Assembly (NCBI GenBank): GCA_039654915.1
Contig: CM077599.1
Span: 9,612,501-9,676,500, forward strand
Direction of reading: 5' to 3'
DNA: 64,000 bases
Source: Aquilaria yunnanensis
Lineage: Eukaryota; Streptophyta; Magnoliopsida; Malvales; Thymelaeaceae
Program-made: the position numbers and the translations under genes
The notes under the pieces: generated by a model
Database searches by the model: none
The model's input: the letters and a program-made list of their open reading frames with translations, nothing else
Told to the model about the DNA's origin: nothing
Shown here: positions 8,899-19,000 of the stretch, one piece after another
How positions within the stretch are numbered: the stretch's first letter is position 1
Layout of the letters: each line of letters opens with the position of its first letter

Positions 8899-9528
8899 AT
8901 GGAGAAAACCCCAACTCGTAAATCCCGAAGTATTTGTGTATTTTCTGGGGCTTTTCCTGGAAAAGATGAAGAGTATTTAAAGGCAGCCAACCATTTGGGT
9001 AGAGTATTAGCTGAGCGAAAAATACATTTAGTTTATGGAGGAGGTAGTGTCGGATTAATGGGAGGTGTAGCATCAGCAGCATCTTTAGGAGGAAGTCAAG
9101 TTTTGGGCATCATCCCTGGACCTTTGAAATTTGTTTCTGGGGGCACGATTGGAGAAGAATTAGTGGTTAAAAATTTGCAAGAGCGTGTGTTACAAATGCT
9201 TTTAAATGCTGATGCTTTTATCGCTCTACCAGGTGGTTTTGGCACGTTGGGAGAAGTCTTTCAAATTGCTTCCATGGCCCAACTTAATTTGCATAAGAAA
9301 CCCATTGGGCTTTTAAATGTTAACAATTTCTTTACAGGTCTGATAGCTTTTATGGATTATGCTATGCAGAAGAATTTCATATCAAGAGTGGCACGGCGAA
9401 TCATAATATCCGCAACAACTGCTGAAGAATTGCTAGATAAAATACAAGCTTTTGTTCCTGAACCAGATCCAGCAATGATTCAGATAGACTGGACACGACA
9501 GTCTTTCCCGACCAGTTCACTCCCATAA
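8899..9528 (+). CDS. LOG-type cytokinin riboside 5'-monophosphate phosphoribohydrolase (retrotransposon cargo)
   Basis: ORF of 209 codons; family members are usually about 210-220. LOG enzymes release active cytokinin bases from cytokinin nucleotides in one step, in the cytosol and nucleus. Seen here: a Rossmann-like start (SICVFSGAFPG, 11-21), GGGSVGLMG at 47-55, R96 in the QERV segment and PGGFGTLGE at 111-119. R96 and E119 match the catalytic Arg and Glu of the family. The residue before E119 is Gly, where plant LOGs usually have Glu, and the MHERKA-like segment is altered, so it is a divergent member. Plant chromosomal LOG genes have several introns and this copy has none, suggesting capture from spliced RNA. 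I chose ATG 8899 because the family N-terminus begins just after it and the TATA box lies before it. Confidence 0.88.
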   Translation: MEKTPTRKSRSICVFSGAFPGKDEEYLKAANHLGRVLAERKIHLVYGGGSVGLMGGVASAASLGGSQVLGIIPGPLKFVSGGTIGEELVVKNLQERVLQMLLNADAFIALPGGFGTLGEVFQIASMAQLNLHKKPIGLLNVNNFFTGLIAFMDYAMQKNFISRVARRIIISATTAEELLDKIQAFVPEPDPAMIQIDWTRQSFPTSSLP

Positions 9529-10082
9529 TGGTCCTCTACTCACCCTGTTGAAGTATTGTGGAAGAAAGAAGCTATCTGATCCGTTTTTCTTGTCCTTTAG
9601 TTTTATTATCAGCATTTTCTTTCGCGTTTCAGTTTTTCTTTTCAGGGAATTTCTTTTTTTTATATATAAGATAGTTTCGTCCATGCTGATATTAAAACCA
9701 TGCGACAATGCCTTTAGGTTGGAATGGCTGAGTAAAGAGTAATTTTTATTACTCTTGAGACGCATCCTATTAGGTCTACTAGGCATAACATTTTGGGGTA
9801 GTTAAGCTTTAACCTTATTTGGATGACATATCTCACAAGGGAATCTATATTTACTGAAGAAAATATTAGATGAACCTTGGATATTGATTCCAAACATCCG
9901 TTCCCTTTACATAATTTGTCAGTGTTATTGTCATCATCAAGATTCACTCATCTTATCGAAGTTTAAATTTTTGCACTCACCTATTATGAAAATTCACACT
10001 TTCGAAGAAAATTATTCCAATTTCAATTGCTTTCATATAAATTTCGCTCGAGGTCCTAAGGAAAGCTCTTTAGCCTCAAAAT
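9529..10082. other. Non-coding sequence after the LOG-type gene
   Basis: AT-rich sequence, probably the 3' UTR of LOG followed by retrotransposon spacer. No protein domain was seen in any frame, and there is no strong repeat until the 60-bp units begin near 10083. Confidence 0.5.
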
Positions 10083-10230
10083 CAAACAATCCGGGGTTTT
10101 AAGGATGGAACCTTTGCCTCGAGATCAATCAATCAATTTGAGGTTTTAAGGATGGAACCTTTGCCTCGACATCAATCAATCAATCCGAGGTTTTAAGGAT
10201 GGAACCTTTGCCTCGACATCAATCATTCAG
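10083..10230 (+). repeat. Short tandem array, ~60-bp unit, about 2.5 copies
   Basis: Units contain gaggttttaaggatggaacc, then tttgcctcgacatcaatcaa. They share the atcaatcattcag and ggaacctt words with the 86-bp array that follows directly, so the two arrays probably have a common origin. Confidence 0.75.
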
Positions 10231-12012
10231 TCCATCTTACAACGATAGAACCTTTCCTATCGTTAGAGGTTCCAAGGACCTTTCCTTAAACCTCAAACAA
10301 ACAATCAATCATTCAGTCCATCTTACAACGATAGAACCTTTCCTATCGTTAGAGGTTCTAAGGACCTTTCCTTAACCTCAAACAAACAATCAATCATTCA
10401 GTCCATCTTACAACGATAGAACCTTTCCTATCGTTAGAGGTTCTAAGGACTTTTCCTTAAACCTCAAACAAACAATCAATCATTCAGTCCATCTTACAAC
10501 GATAGAACCTTTCCTATCGTTAGAGGTTCTAAGGACTTTTCCTTAAACCTCAAACAAACAAACAATCATTCAGTCCATCTTACAACGATAGAACCTTTCC
10601 TATCGTTAGAGGTTCTAAGGACCTTTCCTTAAACCTCAAACAAACAATCAATCATTCAGTCCATCTTACAACGATAGAACCTTTCCTATCGTTAGAGGTT
10701 CTAAGGACCTTTCCTTAACCTCAAACAAACAATCAATCATTCAGTCCATCTTACAACGATAGAACCTTTCCTATCGTTAGAGGTTCTAAGGACCTTTCCT
10801 TAAACCTCAAACAAACAATCAATCATTCAGTCCATCTTACAACGATAGAACCTTTCCTATCGTTAGAGGTTCTAAGGACTTTTCCTTAAACCTCAAACAA
10901 ACAAACAATCATTCAGTCCATCTTACAACGATAGAACCTTTCCTATCGTTAGAGGTTCTAAGGACCTTTCCTTAAACCTCAAACAAACAATCAATCATTC
11001 AGTCCATCTTACAACGATAGAACCTTTCCTATCGTTAGAGGTTCTAAGGACCTTTCCTTAAACCTCAAACAAACAATCAATCATTCAGTCCATCTTACAA
11101 CGATAGAACCTTTCCTATCGTTAGAGGTTCTAAGGACCTTTCCTTAAACCTCAAACAAACAATCAATCATTCAGTCCATCTTACAACGATAGAACCTTTC
11201 CTATCGTTAGAGGTTCTAAGGACCTTTCCTTAACCTCAAACAAACAATCAATCATTCAGTCCATCTTACAACGATAGAACCTTTCCTATCGTTAGAGGTT
11301 CTAAGGACCTTTCCTTAAACCTCAAACAAACAATCAATCATTCAGTCCATCTTACAACGATAGAACCTTTCCTATCGTTAGAGGTTCTAAGGATCTTTCC
11401 TTAACCTCAAACAAACAATCAATCATTCAGTCCATCTTACAACGATAGAACCTTTCCTATCGTTAGAGGTTCTAAGGATCTTTCCTTAAACCTCAAACAA
11501 ACAATCAATCATTCAGTCCATCTTACAACGATAGAACCTTTCCTATCGTTAGAGGTTCTAAGGACCTTTCCTTAAACCTCAAACAAACAATCAATCATTC
11601 AGTCCATCTTACAACGATAGAACCTTTCCTATCGTTAGAGGTTCCAAGGACCTTTCCTTAAACCTCAAACAAACAATCAATCATTCAGTCCATCTTACAA
11701 CGATAGAACCTTTCCTATCGTTAGAGGTTCCAAGGACCTTTCCTTAAACCTCAAACAAACAATCAATCATTCAGTCCATCTTACAACGATAGAACCTTTC
11801 CTATCGTTAGAGGTTCCAAGGACCTTTCCTTAAACCTCAAACAAACAATCAATCATTCAGTCCATCTTACAACGATAGAACCTTTCCTATCGTTAGAGGT
11901 TCTAAGGACCTTTCCTTAAACCTCAAACAAACAATCAATCATTCAGTCCATCTTACAACGATAGAACCTTTCCTATCGTTAGAGGTTCTAAGGACCTTTC
12001 CTTAAACCTCAG
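10231..12012 (+). repeat. 86-bp tandem repeat array (~21 copies) in the retrotransposon 3' region
   Basis: Near-identical units of 85-86 bp begin tccatcttacaacgatag. Each contains two inverted repeats: AACGATAG/CTATCGTT, a perfect 8-bp stem with an 8-nt loop, and AGGTTCTAAGGA/TCCTTAAACCT, an imperfect stem around accttt. Variation between units is limited to single bases (t/c in ggttctaagg, one A in ccttaaacc, an extra aaac), showing recent homogenisation. Arrays at this position, just before the polypurine tract, are known in Tat/Ogre elements and can seed genomic satellites. Confidence 0.95.
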
Positions 12013-12103
12013 AGTTTAGGCGGCGAGAAGGTTTTCAATGCCTAGCTAAGCTGGACGAAATTTGGTAACTAACTTTGCATACATCATGTCCCATGAAGCA
12101 TGC

Positions 12104-12113
12104 AAAGGGGGGC
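12104..12113 (+). promoter_or_regulatory. Polypurine tract (plus-strand primer site)
   Basis: The purine run aaagggggg at 12104-12112 ends four bases before the TGTTGACACC start of the 3' LTR. This is the expected position for plus-strand DNA priming. Confidence 0.8.
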
Positions 12114-12324
12114 AGCTGTTGACACCCAATTTCGTCCGGCCATTAAAATAATTTTAAAAAAAAATTAAATAAAAAAAAATTAAATAAAAAAATGTATTAT
12201 TATTATTATTGTTATTATTATTACTAAATTTTTTTTAATTAGTTTAAAATATATATATATTTTTTTTAAGATTTGATATATGTGTGTATATGTGTATATT
12301 TGAAAGAAAAAAAGAAAACTCCAT

Positions 12325-12411
12325 AAAAATGACAAAATTTAAAAGTTTGAGGTAAAAATGACAAAATTAAGAAGTTTCAGGCAAAATTGACAAATTCTGA
12401 AAGTTCCAGGA
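12325..12411 (+). repeat. U3 direct repeats, ~29 bp x 3
   Basis: Three units of the form aaaaatgacaaaatt...agtttgagg start at about 12325, 12354 and 12383, within 300 bp upstream of the LTR TATA box. They are possible enhancer repeats. A fourth weaker match lies near 12477. Confidence 0.6.
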
Positions 12412-12623
12412 GCATTTGGCAGTTTGTCACATAAAATTTTGAGCCTGCCGACGTTTTTGGCTCAAATTGACAGAAAACGACAAAATTGTCAAAATCAGAA
12501 GCTTCAGGAACTTATCCAGAGGCTGAGAGACGTAAAGGACTAAAATTGTCATTTTACCAATTTAAGAGATAAGTTTGAAATTTTTTATTAATTTATCCGT
12601 CCACAGTTCAGCCAAACTCCTTC

Positions 12624-12631
12624 TATAAATA
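12624..12631 (+). promoter_or_regulatory. LTR TATA box
   Basis: TATAAATA in cttcTATAAATAcccctcc, about 507 bp into the LTR and upstream of the CT/GC-rich leader. It is the probable promoter for genomic RNA, so U3 would be about 540 bp. Confidence 0.7.
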
Positions 12632-12773
12632 CCCCTCCAAATTCAGTGATGAACACAGAAAAAAATAGAAAAAAAACTTAGAGCTCCGTTTCAAAAAAAA
12701 GAGAAAATTACAGCCCTTAGCCCCAGACCTCTTCCCTTCTTCCCCAGAAAGCCAAATTTTTTTTCACTGCTGT

Positions 12774-12813
<40 letters not shown>

Positions 12814-12990
12814 CCGTGCCCCTCGCCGCCCGCCGCCGCCGCCCCTGCCCGGCGCCACCCCTGCCCGCCGCCGCGTCGCCCCTGCCCGCCGCCGCCCCCC
12901 CCCCCCCCCCCCCCCCCCCGTGCCCCACGCCGTCGCCCCCTGCCCCTGGCCGTGCCGCCAGCTGCTCCTTCCCTTCCCCCCCTCGCGCCG
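12774..12990 (+). repeat. CT microsatellite plus CCG/poly-C low-complexity leader in the LTR
   Basis: A (CT)n run (about 12774-12811) is followed by CCG/GCC-rich sequence and a C run of about 26 (12894-12919). The Pro/Ala/Arg-rich ORFs that this composition creates on both strands are judged non-coding. Confidence 0.85.
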
Positions 12991-13259
12991 TCGTCGTTCT
13001 CATTTCCTGGGATTCAAAATTCAAAACTAAAAGGGTAAACCCTTGTTTCACCCATCATCTTTTCAATTTCTTTCTATTAGGTCACTAACCTTTTTATTTT
13101 GTCTTTGCAGAAAATTAATTAACTAACTCATTTATTTTTTTTACTTGTTTATTTATTTGTTTATTATTGTTATTATTACTAACCTTTTTTTTTTTGTTAT
13201 TAGCAACTAACAACTAACTTGCTAATTTTTACTAACCTTTATTATTATTGTTGTTAATA

Positions 13260-13750
13260 ATTAATTAAATTGTCTAACTTTTATTTTTGTTGTAATTAAT
13301 TAACTTAATTAAACTTGGCTAACTTTTATTTTTGTTGTAATTAATTAACTTAATTAAACTTGGCTAACTTTTATTTATTGTTGTTAATTAATTAACTTAA
13401 TTAAACTTGGCTAATTTTTATTTATTGTTGTTAATTAATTAACTTAATTAAACTTGGCTAATTTTTATTTATTGTTGTTAATTAATTAACTTAATTAAAC
13501 TTGGCTAACTTTTATTTATTGTTGTTAATTAATTAACTTAATTAAACTTGGTTAATTTTTATTTATTGTTGTTAATTAATTAACTTAATTAAACTTGGCT
13601 AACTTTTATTATTGTTGTTAATTAATTAAATTAATTAAATTGTCTAACTTTTATTTTTGTTGTAATTAATTAACTTAATTAACTTGACTAACTTTTTATT
13701 ATTGTTGTTAACCATTAATTTAATTAAACTTGGCTAATTTTTATTATTGT
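13260..13750 (+). repeat. AT-rich tandem repeat, ~47-bp unit, about 9-10 copies
   Basis: Units contain acttggctaacttttattta followed by ttgttgttaattaattaact; for example, successive acttgg words fall at 13358 and 13405. They occupy the R/U5 part of the LTR. Confidence 0.8.
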
Positions 13751-14820
13751 TGTTAATTAATTTAATCTAACTTTTACTAACCTTTTTTATTGTTATTAAC
13801 TAACTAATCCAACTAATCTAACTATATTAATTGTGCTAACTTTTATTATTATTGTGTTATTAAAGTGGATGGCCAAAAAGCCCCACTTTATTAATTGAAT
13901 TTTTTTTATGATTAAAAGATAAAAAAAGGAATTTTATGTGAATAATTTTCTAAAGGCTAATAAAAATTACTTTTTTTTATTTTGAAACAAAGTTTTTATT
14001 CCTTTTAATAAACAAACATAATGAAATAATTCAAAAATAAAATAAATAAATAAATAAACATAAAACCATTCTTTTAATACATCTTTAAAATTAATAATTA
14101 ATGAAATAAAAAAATTTAATTAAAACTCCATGACCAAATGATCCGCCAGGATCCATGACTCGGAAATATTTTTAAAATAAAATATATAAATAAATTTTTT
14201 TTCTTTATAAAAAATAAAAAAAAACTTTAGACTAATATATTAATTATCTATTAATATATAATTTTTTTTAGTTTTCTTTATTAAAAAGAATAAAAAGCGT
14301 AAAATTTTTGAGTTAATATTTTTCAATAATATTTTATTTATTTCTTTTAAAAATATAATTTTTTTTTAGTTTTCTTTATTAATAAAAAGAATGAAAAGAA
14401 TAAAAATTTTGGGTTAATATTTTATTCAGTAATATTTTACTTATTAAAAGATATAACTTTTTGTTTCCTTTATAAAAATCTTAATCAAATAATTTCAAAA
14501 TAATACAAAATAAAACAAAAATAATTGAATTTTCTCTTAAATATTTTTGACTTATTGATTAGATATATTTTCAGAAATATAAATTAAAATTAAAAAAAAA
14601 TCTTTCATCAAACAAAGAAGAATATAAAAATAAAAATATCAAGACTTTTGTTTTAAAATACATATGAGTTTTCGGTTAAATAATCTTTTATTCCAAAAAT
14701 AAATTAAATAAATATCAAAACTTTTCTTCTTTTGTTTAAAATTTTTGATTCTCTTAATAAAAAAAAATAATAATAAAAAAATAATAAAAAATAAAAATAA
14801 AAATAAAAATTTTTTTTAGT

Positions 14821-14916
14821 TCATGGTATATTGGCTGGAAACTGTCTCGTGCCCGCTTTTGAGCTGCTTCACCTGGTGAAGAGGGTCTGGCTGAGTAACA
14901 ACGCCCCGTACCATGA
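14821..14916 (+). other. GC-richer structured island in the AT-rich LTR
   Basis: The outer inverted repeat TCATGGTA (14821-14828) / TACCATGA (14909-14916) is exact. It encloses CTTCACC-T-GGTGAAG (14867-14881), an almost perfect palindrome. Surrounding DNA is mostly A+T simple sequence, so this 96-bp segment stands out as constrained. It could be an RNA structure in the R/U5 leader, such as a dimerisation or packaging element; that role is inference. Confidence 0.5.
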
Positions 14917-15049
14917 TCAAAATTTTTATTTTTAAACTCTTTAATTCTTTTAAATTAACTTCTTATTAAATAAAAATTAATTATTATTTTTTTTTTAATT
15001 CTTTTATAAATTGAGTAATCCTTTAAAATAATAAATATCTTTCATTAAA

Positions 15050-15435
15050 CAAGAAAAACAAAAAAAAGTAAACAAGAAAAAAAGAAAGATAAGAAAAATA
15101 AAAGGAAAGATAAGAAACAAAAATAAAAGAAAGATAAGAAAGAAAAGAAAGATAAAAAAATATAAAAGAAAAGATAAGATAAGAAAAGAAAGAAAGAAAA
15201 GACAAGAAAAATAAAAGAAAGATAAGAAAGAAAAATAAAAGAAAGATAAGATAAAGAAAAAAAGGAAATATAAGAAAAAGAAAAGAAAGATAAAAGAAAG
15301 AAAAAGAAAAAGCAAAGAAAGAAAGAAAAGAATAAAAAAGAAAGAAAAGAAAAGAAATTAAAAGAAATTAAAAAAAAAAGAAGTAAAAATAAGTAAAAAA
15401 AGAAGAAAAAGAAAGAAAGTAAAAAAAGAAGTAAA
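15050..15435 (+). repeat. GA-rich (aagaaagataag)n simple sequence
   Basis: About 380 bp of almost pure purine-rich sequence with aagaaagataagaaa words. The apparent minus-strand Phe/Ser/Leu-rich ORFs here are composition artefacts. Confidence 0.85.
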
Positions 15436-15682
15436 AAATATAAAGATAAATTTTTTAGTTAGTATTAAAAATCATTCATAAACAAAAAGAATTACCATTT
15501 AAAAATTAATTTCATAATAATAAGAATTAAATAATTACGATAAATCAATTTCCATATCCGGATGATCCGGTAGGATCTACGGTTTGGAAAATATCAAACT
15601 TTTTAAAATAAACAAATTAAATAAACAGATAAAAATCCATATTTTTACAATATGGATAAAATTGTTTAAAATTTCACCAAAT

Positions 15683-15768
15683 TCCGTGTCCAAATGACTC
15701 GGCAGAGTCCATGGTTCGGAATCAAAATCTTCCGTGTCCAAATGACTCGGCAGAGTCCATGGTTCGGA
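15683..15768 (+). repeat. Tandem 48-bp duplication of a dispersed LTR motif
   Basis: Two near-identical copies of ccgtgtccaaatgactcggc followed by agagtccatggttcgga start near 15684 and 15732. Related diverged versions occur near 14131 and 15553 (catgaccaaatgatccgcca; catatccggatgatccggta), so the motif is reused about four times in U5. Confidence 0.7.
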
Positions 15769-16040
15769 AGTATAAAATTCTATACAAATTAATTTCCAAA
15801 AATCCACATTCAACTAATTCAGTTAAAATTTCTAGTTTGAAAATTAACTGAATTTTTTTTAAAGCAAAGTAAAACAAAATTAAAATCAACTAAGGTGCCA
15901 ATTTTGGGCGCTATAACAATATTGTTTTAGCGTAACCGTACTCCCGATCCCCGAACTCTCGCAGACCATATTTTAAGGTATCCAATCGACCTGAGCGAAA
16001 ACCGATTGGTGGCGACTCCAGAAAACCCGACGTTGCCACA

Positions 16041-19000
16041 GTAGTTTAATTTTTTTTGTAGTAGATTATTCATTTTAATTAAAAGTAAGCAAAACGGCAT
16101 CTTACAAACCAACAATAGTATGAGACTTTAAAGGTCAACAGGAACATAAAACTGACCCCAAAAAGTCATTTGTTTTTGTAACAATGAATAAAATGAAGAG
16201 AATTTGATCAAATCGAACTTTTCAAATAAGCCAAAATAAATTTGAAGTATAAAATCCACAAATAAATTAAACAAAACTCAAACCAAACCAACAATAACTA
16301 TGCAGTACAAGAACTAACTAAATATCAGAGACCTGAACAAAACCATCTATAAATATAACAAGATTACCTTAAAACCTAAAAAAAATAAAAATTGACTTTA
16401 TTTTATGCAACCACTTCCATATCTGTTGCCAATCGTGGAGACACCCCAATACAACTGAGACTTTAGTGAACATAGGAGAAAACTTAGATCAATCGTTACT
16501 TGTCTTTAATTGAAGATTTACTTTGTGAGAGCCTTAAATCACTCTTAAACACCAATATTTGAATGAGATTACATCTACTATGAAATCTAATAAATAACAT
16601 CAAATAAGACGAATCAAGTAATAAAAAAATTGAAATAGAACCGGCTAGATTCAGACTTCAATATGAATTTAGCTGGAAAAGGAAAAGAGAGATAGGAGAG
16701 ACAGAAGAAATGAATGAGTTATTGGAGAGGGGAAGTACTACTCAGCTAAGGTTTTTTTTTATTATAAAGATTTAGGCTGAGTTAGCCCTATTTGAATGGC
16801 AATTTTGGATGAAATATATAAATTTTTTACAAGGCATATCTTAGATAATTTAACTGAGATTCACAAGCCGATATAAACAACTATAGGCATGATAAACAAA
16901 AAGATGCTAATTTTGGGGAGAAAGTGTGGTCTATAGAATAAAGGGGAAATAATATGTTTTTAGCTAAACTTTGTGTGGTTTCCCGTAGTTCGCTCGAGAA
17001 ACAACTAAACGAAATGTGTGTAGGCTGTAGCCTGTCCCGTGTTCCCACCTCAAGGAGATATTTCAAATATAAGATCTACGATTAAGTGGCGCCTGCACTT
17101 AAAAATACAGGCATCTAAAAATATTAAAATGACAGTTGAAGTTCTTAAAGGTTTCATACAATAGACAATTTACCCCGTAGTTTTCCTATAAGTCTTTCTT
17201 ATCCTAAAACTCTTAGTACTTGTAATTTGTAAAGATTCTGATTATTAAAAATATATGTATATTTAGGGGCCGTACATATCACACCGTCCTACTTTATGTC
17301 TTTATATACACATGTTTGACATTTTTCTCCGGTAACAATTCACATCACCGATGATGATACGTGTAAGGGATTACAATACACATCATGTTTTCTACCCTAT
17401 TTATCCAACTTGTAAGTGGGTTTCTGTCTTTAGAAAGGGAAAAAGAAAAAAATACAAGTTCCAAAAAAAAAAAAAAAAAAGAAATCACTGTATGATCCCA
17501 AACAACAGAATTAATCATCCAAGTCGTTATTTTTTAAATTTATTTTGTTCTTAATATAATTTTGACCTTTCATAACAGAATTTTATCTTACAATTCGTAC
17601 TTATTATTGCGATTCATGCATGAATAATTTTCAAAGGAAGTCCCTAAACTTTAATAAATAACGAAAATGAATGGTCAGATGCTAGCTATTTTACTAAGCA
17701 ACTAAATTTTATGATGGAAGTATCAAATTTGTGTTTTTATTTAGGCAATTTAAAGTAGTATAAAAAGCACAAATCATTATATTCTTCCACTTAAAAGTAG
17801 TCAACACTTTTGTCTTCATAAAAGAATTTGTTTTACGATTCTCTAACTCTGTTTGAATGCATTCAAATTCTCTTATCCCAAAAAGAAGTTAAAATAAACA
17901 AGAAACTTATATTTTTCTAGATCATTTGAAAAAAGGTGTCAATTATATGATAAAAATTATGATCTGCTGCAAGTGGGATGTCACCAGTGTGAAGGGGATA
18001 TATAAGCACAAATTTCATTGTCTCTTATGAGAAGGTGAGGAAGCTAGTTTCATCCTTATGAATCTTAAAAGTATATATAATATTTCACAAAAGCACTCAG
18101 ATGTGGTTTAAAATTTTGAAGAGAAAAGTCATGCATTATGTAGCAAAAAACAATATCGCACATTTTCTGTTAACAAGTTCAAGAAAGGTCTCATTTATAT
18201 TATGAAATTTTTTTGTGCAATTGAACGAAGTACCGCATCATAAAGGATAATATGTACATGATTGAACTCTAAATGTGTATTGTTCTAAGTAAAACTAAAA
18301 GCAAAGTTGAGAGCTTCATACATAATCCCTTTTTCAACTTTGAATTTGAGAACCTCGTCATACTCAGTAGAAATATTTGGTTGGTAAGCTCTCTACTTTC
18401 TTTTTCACTTAACCCATAGTTGTGCAGAATGCCAGTAAATCATTTACATAATTGAACTTCGTGTGTGTACTGAAAAATGATAAACATACAAAAATACGAG
18501 AGAGGGGTATAGGGTTTTGATTGTACTTCTATTAAGGAGCTGACTCTTCCCACTCGGATCTTTACCCTTAGCTACTCTTTTGCATTCTTAACTTTTTTCC
18601 ACCACAATCTAATTAAATATAAGCTTTTATAAAATATGGAGCAAAATTAATATTGTTCCAAAATCAGCTCACTTTATCCTAAATTCCAAACTCATTTTTT
18701 CCTTAAAACACCTTTAGCTTTATAGTAATTAATTACCAATATAAATTTTATAATGAAATAAACATAAACTTTTCAAGTATTAAAAAGATATTAGTTTCAT
18801 GTATTACACGGGCATGTTTAGCTAGTTTTGATTGTATTTTCCAGCCATTTATGTGTTTTAATAATAGCATTCCCAAATTCTTTGATCTCTCTCCCTCTCT
18901 CTCTCTGGGGTGCAAGGCATCAGCAAATTAAGTTTCTGTGCAGTAGTTAAGTCAGATTAGCAGGAACTGATTGAATATATCCATTAAATAGTTAATAAAT

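Larger units (their letters stand above)
1..16040 (+). mobile_element. Tat/Ogre-type Ty3/gypsy LTR retrotransposon, 3' part with cargo genes
   Basis: The element enters the window already inside the polyprotein, so its 5' LTR, gag and protease lie upstream. In order it contains the protease-RT linker, a putative intron, RT, a first degenerate RNase H, a second intact RNase H, integrase, a long 3' region with five extra ORFs and tandem repeats, a polypurine tract at 12104, and a long 3' LTR (12117-16040). Two RNase H domains and an intron before RT are known hallmarks of the Tat/Ogre lineage, and tandem repeats between integrase and the 3' LTR are also known in that lineage. That all parts belong to one element is inferred: they share one strand, no other LTR intervenes, and a polypurine tract abuts the LTR. 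Finding the matching 5' LTR upstream would settle it. Confidence 0.8.
12117..16040 (+). mobile_element. 3' LTR of the Tat/Ogre-type element (~3.9 kb)
   Basis: It begins TGTTGACACCCAATTTCGTC right after the polypurine tract. It probably ends ...GACGTTGCCACA at 16040, giving TGT...ACA ends. It contains U3 direct repeats, a TATAAATA promoter at 12624, a CT microsatellite and GC-rich leader, AT-rich tandem repeats and a conserved-looking structured island near 14821. The segment ggtggcgactcc close to the end is common in Tat LTR/primer-site regions. The right end is less certain than the left, because the 5' copy and its target duplication are outside the window. Confidence 0.75.

Noticed and set aside
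10231..12012. CRISPR-like array (regular repeats with short stems).
   Set aside because: Units are contiguous with no unique spacers, in a plant retrotransposon; this is an ordinary tandem repeat.
12764..13088. Pro/Ala- and Gly/Arg-rich ORFs on both strands.
   Set aside because: They follow from the CT, CCG and poly-C low-complexity stretch in the LTR leader.
15004..15315. Phe/Leu/Ser-rich minus-strand ORFs that look like membrane proteins.
   Set aside because: Translation of purine-rich simple sequence; no other coding signal.
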